Shown here: one piece after another, positions 60,488-64,000 of the stretch
How positions within the stretch are numbered: the first letter of the stretch is position 1
Layout of the letters: each line of letters starts with the position of its first letter
From: Geothrix limicola
GTDB taxonomy: Bacteria; Acidobacteriota; Holophagae; Holophagales; Holophagaceae
DNA: 64,000 bases
Reading direction: 5' to 3'
Assembly (NCBI RefSeq): GCF_030268085.1
Contig: NZ_BSDE01000001.1
Location: forward strand, 1,116,001-1,180,000
Notes under the pieces: generated by a model
Seen by the model: the letters and a program-made list of their open reading frames with translations, nothing else
The model's database searches: none
Told to the model about the DNA's origin: nothing
Made by a program: the position numbers and the translations under genes

Positions 60488-61397
60488 GGATCGGGTAGAG
60501 CCCCCGTGTGGAGGCAAGGCCCACCTGAGCGCCGTCCTTCACCCAGGGGAAATAGTCTTTGAGGGCGATGGGGAACTGGTCCTGGGCCAGCATGGTCCGC
60601 CACCGTTCCGGAGCGCCCTGGTACCCGTAGTAGATCTCCTTGAACCTCAACTGGGCTTCGATGACGTAGGCCAGATGCTGGAAGACGAGGCCGGCTGCTT
60701 CCGTTTCCCGGTGGGAGAAGACCGTCGCATCGCTCGCGCTGAACGGAGGTCGCAACCGCTTTCCCTGAAGGATGCGCGGCCACTGGCGCCACCTTTCGAA
60801 GCGGTGGAACAGCCCGGGGGGTTCGTGGGATTCCCAGCGGTCCCCCGGCTTGAACCGCCAGGTGCGGAGCCACTCGAAGGAGCTGTTGTTCCCGTAGGCG
60901 TCCCGGGTGGTCAGCACGTGATCAGGCCCCACGAAAAAATGGCACCAGTAGTAGGCGGCCCGTTTTTCAGGATGTGCCTGGAAAAGCTCCCGGCACCGGA
61001 CGACCTGCTCGGCGGTCCAGAGTTCATCGGCGTCCACCTGCCAGAGGAGGCATTCTTCTCGGATGTTCGCGAGGGGCGCCCGGACCATGGCCAGCTTGCC
61101 GTCCCAGAAGGTTCCCAATGGCCGGCGGTAGACCGTCACACGGTCAGGATAGGCCGCGGCAATCTCATCCAGGTAAGCGCTGGTGCCGTCGTTGCTGCGT
61201 CCCTGGTCATGGAAGGACGCTTCGATGCGGCCCCCGGCGGCCACACTCCAGGCCGTGTCGTGCTTGAGTTCCGCCACCCCTTCCACCACATGCCAGTGCC
61301 AGGCAAAGGGAAGACTCTTGAACAGGTCGAGGTGGTAGCGGATGAAGGGCTCGCCGTTGAGCACGATGGTGAAGAAGTGGATGGGCAGGCCACTCAT
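60471..61397 (-). CDS. glycosyltransferase with DxD motif
   Basis: A 308-residue cytoplasmic enzyme with a GT-A-like fold: [20 protein letters not shown] at the start, a DxD-type metal site in WQVDADELW, and [11 protein letters not shown] and [18 protein letters not shown] in the second half. It probably adds one sugar to a capsule or O-antigen intermediate. The ATG overlaps the decarboxylase gene stop by ATGA. Donor and acceptor are not readable. Confidence 0.8.
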   Translation of the reverse strand: MSGLPIHFFTIVLNGEPFIRYHLDLFKSLPFAWHWHVVEGVAELKHDTAWSVAAGGRIEASFHDQGRSNDGTSAYLDEIAAAYPDRVTVYRRPLGTFWDGKLAMVRAPLANIREECLLWQVDADELWTAEQVVRCRELFQAHPEKRAAYYWCHFFVGPDHVLTTRDAYGNNSSFEWLRTWRFKPGDRWESHEPPGLFHRFERWRQWPRILQGKRLRPPFSASDATVFSHRETEAAGLVFQHLAYVIEAQLRFKEIYYGYQGAPERWRTMLAQDQFPIALKDYFPWVKDGAQVGLASTRGLYPILKTGD

Positions 61398-62329
61398 GCG
61401 AGGCGCTTCCGGAAGTAGGCGATGGTCTCCTTCAGGCCGTCTTCGAGGCTGACCTTGGGTTCCCATCCCAGCAGGGCCTTGGCCTTGGAGATGTCGGGGC
61501 AGCGCTGCTTGGGATCATCCGGAGGAAGGGGCTGGAAGATCAGCTTCGACTTGCTTCCCGAAAGGCGGATCACGGCCTCCGCCAGTTCGAGCATGGTGAA
61601 TTCGCCCGGGTTGCCGATGTTCACGGGACCCGTCGTCACGTTCTGCTCCATGAAGGCGATCATGCCGGTGATGAGGTCATCGACGTAGCAGAAGGAACGG
61701 GTCTGCTGCCCCTCGCCGTAGATGGTGACGTCCTCGCCCCGGAGCGCCTGGACGATGAAATTGCTCACCACCCGGCCATCGTTGGGATGCATGCGCGGGC
61801 CGTAGGTGTTGAAGATCCGGATGACCCGGATGTCCGTGGCGTACTGGCGGTGGTAGCTGAAGAACAGACTCTCCGCGCAGCGCTTGCCTTCGTCGTAGCA
61901 GCTGCGGATGCCCAGGGGATTCACATTGCCCCAGTAGTCTTCGGTCTGGGGCTGGATTTTGGGATCCCCGTAGACCTCCGAGGTGGACGTCTGCAGGATC
62001 CGGGCGCCCGTGCGCCTGGCCAATCCGAGCATGTTGATGGAGCCATGCACGCAGGTCTTGATGGTCTCGACCGGATCCTTCTGATAGTGCACCGGCGAGG
62101 CGGGGCAGGCCAGGTTGTAGACCTCGTCAGCCTCCAGGTGGATCGGCACCATGACGTCGTGACGGATGACCTCGAAGTAGGGGCTCTTCATCAGAGGCAG
62201 GACATTTTCCTTCGACCCGGTGAAGAAGTTATCCAGGCACATGACTTCGTGCCCCTTGGACAACAGTCGCTCACAGAGATGTGAGCCCAGGAAACCTGCG
62301 CCGCCGGTGACCAAAATGCGTTTTGACAT
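61394..62329 (-). CDS. UDP-glucuronate decarboxylase (UDP-xylose synthase type)
   Basis: Short-chain dehydrogenase/reductase of 311 residues that converts UDP-glucuronate to UDP-xylose. The NAD-binding GGAGFLGSH (9-17), [20 protein letters not shown], the catalytic Thr/Glu in [10 protein letters not shown] (114-123), Y145 and K149 (YDEGKR) and FNTYGPRM fit the UXS group better than dTDP-glucose dehydratases. It supplies a pentose donor for the neighbouring glycosyltransferases. Confidence 0.92.
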   Translation of the reverse strand: MSKRILVTGGAGFLGSHLCERLLSKGHEVMCLDNFFTGSKENVLPLMKSPYFEVIRHDVMVPIHLEADEVYNLACPASPVHYQKDPVETIKTCVHGSINMLGLARRTGARILQTSTSEVYGDPKIQPQTEDYWGNVNPLGIRSCYDEGKRCAESLFFSYHRQYATDIRVIRIFNTYGPRMHPNDGRVVSNFIVQALRGEDVTIYGEGQQTRSFCYVDDLITGMIAFMEQNVTTGPVNIGNPGEFTMLELAEAVIRLSGSKSKLIFQPLPPDDPKQRCPDISKAKALLGWEPKVSLEDGLKETIAYFRKRLA

Positions 62330-62359
62330 GCCTGCTCCAAGCGTGTGGGACGGCCCATT

Positions 62360-63703
62360 CTAAAGAGGGTTTTTTGTCCGCCAGGTGATACCACTGGCTG
62401 CGGATTCGTTTCCCGGAACAACCCAGGACGTCGCATCAGCCTCAGCCAGCCCCGGAAGGCCCAGAATCCCAGGGCCATTCAGAAGGCCCGCGACCGGCAA
62501 GGTCGCGATGGTTTCGATGCCGTAGGCCAGGTAGGCCGCCAGCGGCCCCTGCCCTACGACGGCGACCGGGCCGCCGGGATGCTGCCGGTGGAAGGGGGCC
62601 AACAGGCTGCACATGATCGTGGCCGGGTAGCGCTTGAGGGCCTGGTCCGTCGGCGGGAGCCCGCGCAGGACCCAGCGCAGGGACTGTGTCCAATCCTGGC
62701 TGAGACTGGACGCGTCCCCGGCTTCGGAACGGGGTCGAAGGGATCTTTCGTGGGATTCAAGGGGTTCCGAAAGCTCTCGAACCGGGAGACCCAGGAGCAT
62801 GCCCGGCCGCTTGGCCCGGAATCCCCGCGGACGGCGCCCGAGGGACTCGCAGGCGAGCGCCAGCCAGAACGATGCGGGGCCGGTGCCATCGATCCAGATG
62901 GGCGCATCTGCGGCGGTGGATGCCAAGAGGGTCGAGGCGAGCATGCGAGCCTGGGCAAAGGCGCGTTTCACATGCCGATGAATACCCGGAAGCGTGCCTT
63001 CGAAAGGATCCGGCAGCTGGGGGTTCCTGGCCCGGTAGACCTTGACCACACTGCTGTAAATGGCCTGGGCGACGGCCTGCATCCCCAGGGATTCCGCCCG
63101 GGAACCGCCGTGGCATCGGTACTCCACCAGGGCCTTGGCCACGTGAATGCGGGGGCCCAGACCGTCAGCCTTCAGGGCGAAGTAGACGTCGTCGGCCAGG
63201 TCATCCGCGCTGAACCCTCCCACCGCTCCGGCCAGTTTGGTCGTGGCGGCGAAGGGCGCACCGAGGGAATCCCACGAAAAAAGCCGGGGCAGGGAAAAGA
63301 CCGGTGGACGCTTGCGGTACTTGCGGCCCCCGCCCTGATCGTCGATGCCGAACTGATCGCAGTAGGCCAGGGCCATTGGGTGCCGGTTGAGGGCCTCCCG
63401 GAAAGCCGAAACATAGTTGGGCAGCAACCGGTTGTCCGTATGGATGTAGCTGAAGTGTTCCCCCACGGCCATCCGAAGCATCTCGTTCAGACAGGTTCCC
63501 GGATCCATCCGCTTGGGTTCATGAATGAAGTGAATGCGTGGATCCGTGTACTCCGCCATGACTTGCGGTGTGGTATCGGAACTGTTGTCGAGGATCCACA
63601 GTTCCCAGTCGGGATCATCCTGGGCCAGGACCGAGTCCACCGCCTCCTTGATGAAATGCGCCTGGTTGTAGGAGGGCATAAGCAGAAGAAAGGGCATCAT
63701 CAT
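62360..63703 (-). CDS. family 2 glycosyltransferase with long C-terminal extension
   Basis: A 447-residue protein. The GT2 domain fills about 1-215 (LLLMPSYNQAHFIKEAVDSV, LWILDNSSDTT, SYIHTDNRLLPNYV, AYCDQFGIDDQG). Residues about 240-447 are an extension that includes short stretches reminiscent of a nucleotide-binding fold (WIDGTGPASFWLALACES and GPVAVVGQGPLAAYLAYGIE). I cannot assign that region. It follows the partial GT4 gene by two bases. Of three successive Met codons the true start is unclear. Confidence 0.8.
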   Translation of the reverse strand: MMMPFLLLMPSYNQAHFIKEAVDSVLAQDDPDWELWILDNSSDTTPQVMAEYTDPRIHFIHEPKRMDPGTCLNEMLRMAVGEHFSYIHTDNRLLPNYVSAFREALNRHPMALAYCDQFGIDDQGGGRKYRKRPPVFSLPRLFSWDSLGAPFAATTKLAGAVGGFSADDLADDVYFALKADGLGPRIHVAKALVEYRCHGGSRAESLGMQAVAQAIYSSVVKVYRARNPQLPDPFEGTLPGIHRHVKRAFAQARMLASTLLASTAADAPIWIDGTGPASFWLALACESLGRRPRGFRAKRPGMLLGLPVRELSEPLESHERSLRPRSEAGDASSLSQDWTQSLRWVLRGLPPTDQALKRYPATIMCSLLAPFHRQHPGGPVAVVGQGPLAAYLAYGIETIATLPVAGLLNGPGILGLPGLAEADATSWVVPGNESAASGITWRTKNPL

Positions 63704-63705
63704 TC

Positions 63706-64000
63706 CTATCGATGTCCGGAAACCCGGTCGAGCACGTCTTCATAAAGTGCGCGATAGGCCTCAGATGTTTTCGCCCAGGTGCGTTGCGAGATTCTCAGGT
63801 AGGCTCGGGCGGCCAGTTCCGCGGCGAAAGCCCCATCCTGCCAGAGCTTCTGGAGTGCCGTCGCCATATCGGCCGGATCCAAAGGATCGAACAGGAGCCC
63901 GGTGTCCCCCACCGCTTCCGGAATGCCGCAGATGCTGGCCGCAGCCAGGGGTTTCTGGAAGGCCATGGCCTCCAGCACGGGGATGCCGGGACCCCCCTCG
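63706..64000 (-). CDS. family 4 glycosyltransferase, C-terminal fragment at window edge
   Basis: The gene's 5' end lies outside the window. The visible last 97 codons encode the GT4 donor-sugar site GGPGIPVLEAMAFQKPLA and GIPEAVGDTGLLFDP, followed by the C-terminal helix. It is translated just before the GT2 gene (two-base gap), so the polysaccharide cluster continues to the right. Confidence 0.88.
   Translation of the reverse strand, partial: EGGPGIPVLEAMAFQKPLAAASICGIPEAVGDTGLLFDPLDPADMATALQKLWQDGAFAAELAARAYLRISQRTWAKTSEAYRALYEDVLDRVSGHR

Overview
The window is 64 kb of dense, high-GC bacterial chromosome. The cell is Gram-negative and flagellated: there is a Kdo/LPS-kinase-like protein, an OmpA-family porin, a Wzi-type capsule outer-membrane protein and the flagellar export gate. 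Coding style, gene content and the many small palindromic intergenic repeats fit Acidobacteriota, class Holophagae (Geothrix/Holophaga-like). That placement is inference from gene content only. There is no rRNA, tRNA, CRISPR array or intact insertion sequence that I can see.

Layout. 0-7.4 kb: an LPS-kinase-like gene on +, then a minus-strand run that reads fliO-fliP-fliQ-fliR-flhB, a response regulator ending in a SHOCT domain, a TPR protein and a secreted cyclophilin. 7.5-14.4 kb (+): two paralogous IorA/IorB molybdenum-hydroxylase pairs followed by their maturation genes (xdhC-like, mobA-like). 14.4-14.6 kb: repeat cluster between convergent gene ends. 14.6-18.8 kb: an HxlR-type regulator divergent from a redox set (flavodoxin/quinone reductase, thioredoxin, nitroreductase, aldo/keto reductase, ferredoxin-MBL fusion). 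18.8-25.7 kb: orphan urocanate hydratase, small proteins, a REC-histidine kinase hybrid, a GH18-like protein, DUF1684 and DUF1028 proteins. 25.7-33.9 kb: ileS-lspA, mscL, an OmpA protein and a biotin carboxylase/biotinyl-carrier pair with gene remnants at both ends. 33.9-36.0 kb: coaBC-dinB opposite rpoZ. 36.0-42.0 kb: TetR regulator and a drug-export operon resembling E. coli ybiH-ybhGFSR, with the two ATPase halves of YbhF encoded separately. 42.0-49.7 kb: YgiD-like dioxygenase, pdxJ followed by a CheY/PATAN/CheZ-like signalling trio, FAH-family hydrolase, xerC, acyl-CoA synthetase and a secreted phosphatase-like protein. 50.0-58.8 kb (-): aroC and a nearly complete haem pathway in the order hemA-hemC-hemD-hemB-hemL-hemE-hemN. 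58.8-64.0 kb: the left part of a capsule/exopolysaccharide cluster (Wzi, two glycosyltransferases, UDP-glucuronate decarboxylase and a truncated GT4).

Genes within operons are very tightly packed. At least twelve junctions share exactly four bases (ATGA or GTGA), which points to translational coupling. The most unusual signals are not genes. They are a two-hairpin element present at two distant places, a tandem 75-bp repeat that carries the stop codons of two convergent genes, and the carboxylase locus, where an upstream copy of the gene start and a downstream copy of the gene end bracket an intact pair, each separated from it by a palindrome. Candidate regulatory sites include a 19-bp palindrome upstream of hemA, an 18-bp palindrome upstream of the TetR gene, three half-sites between the HxlR gene and its neighbour, and a hairpin that would hide the second iorA ribosome binding site.
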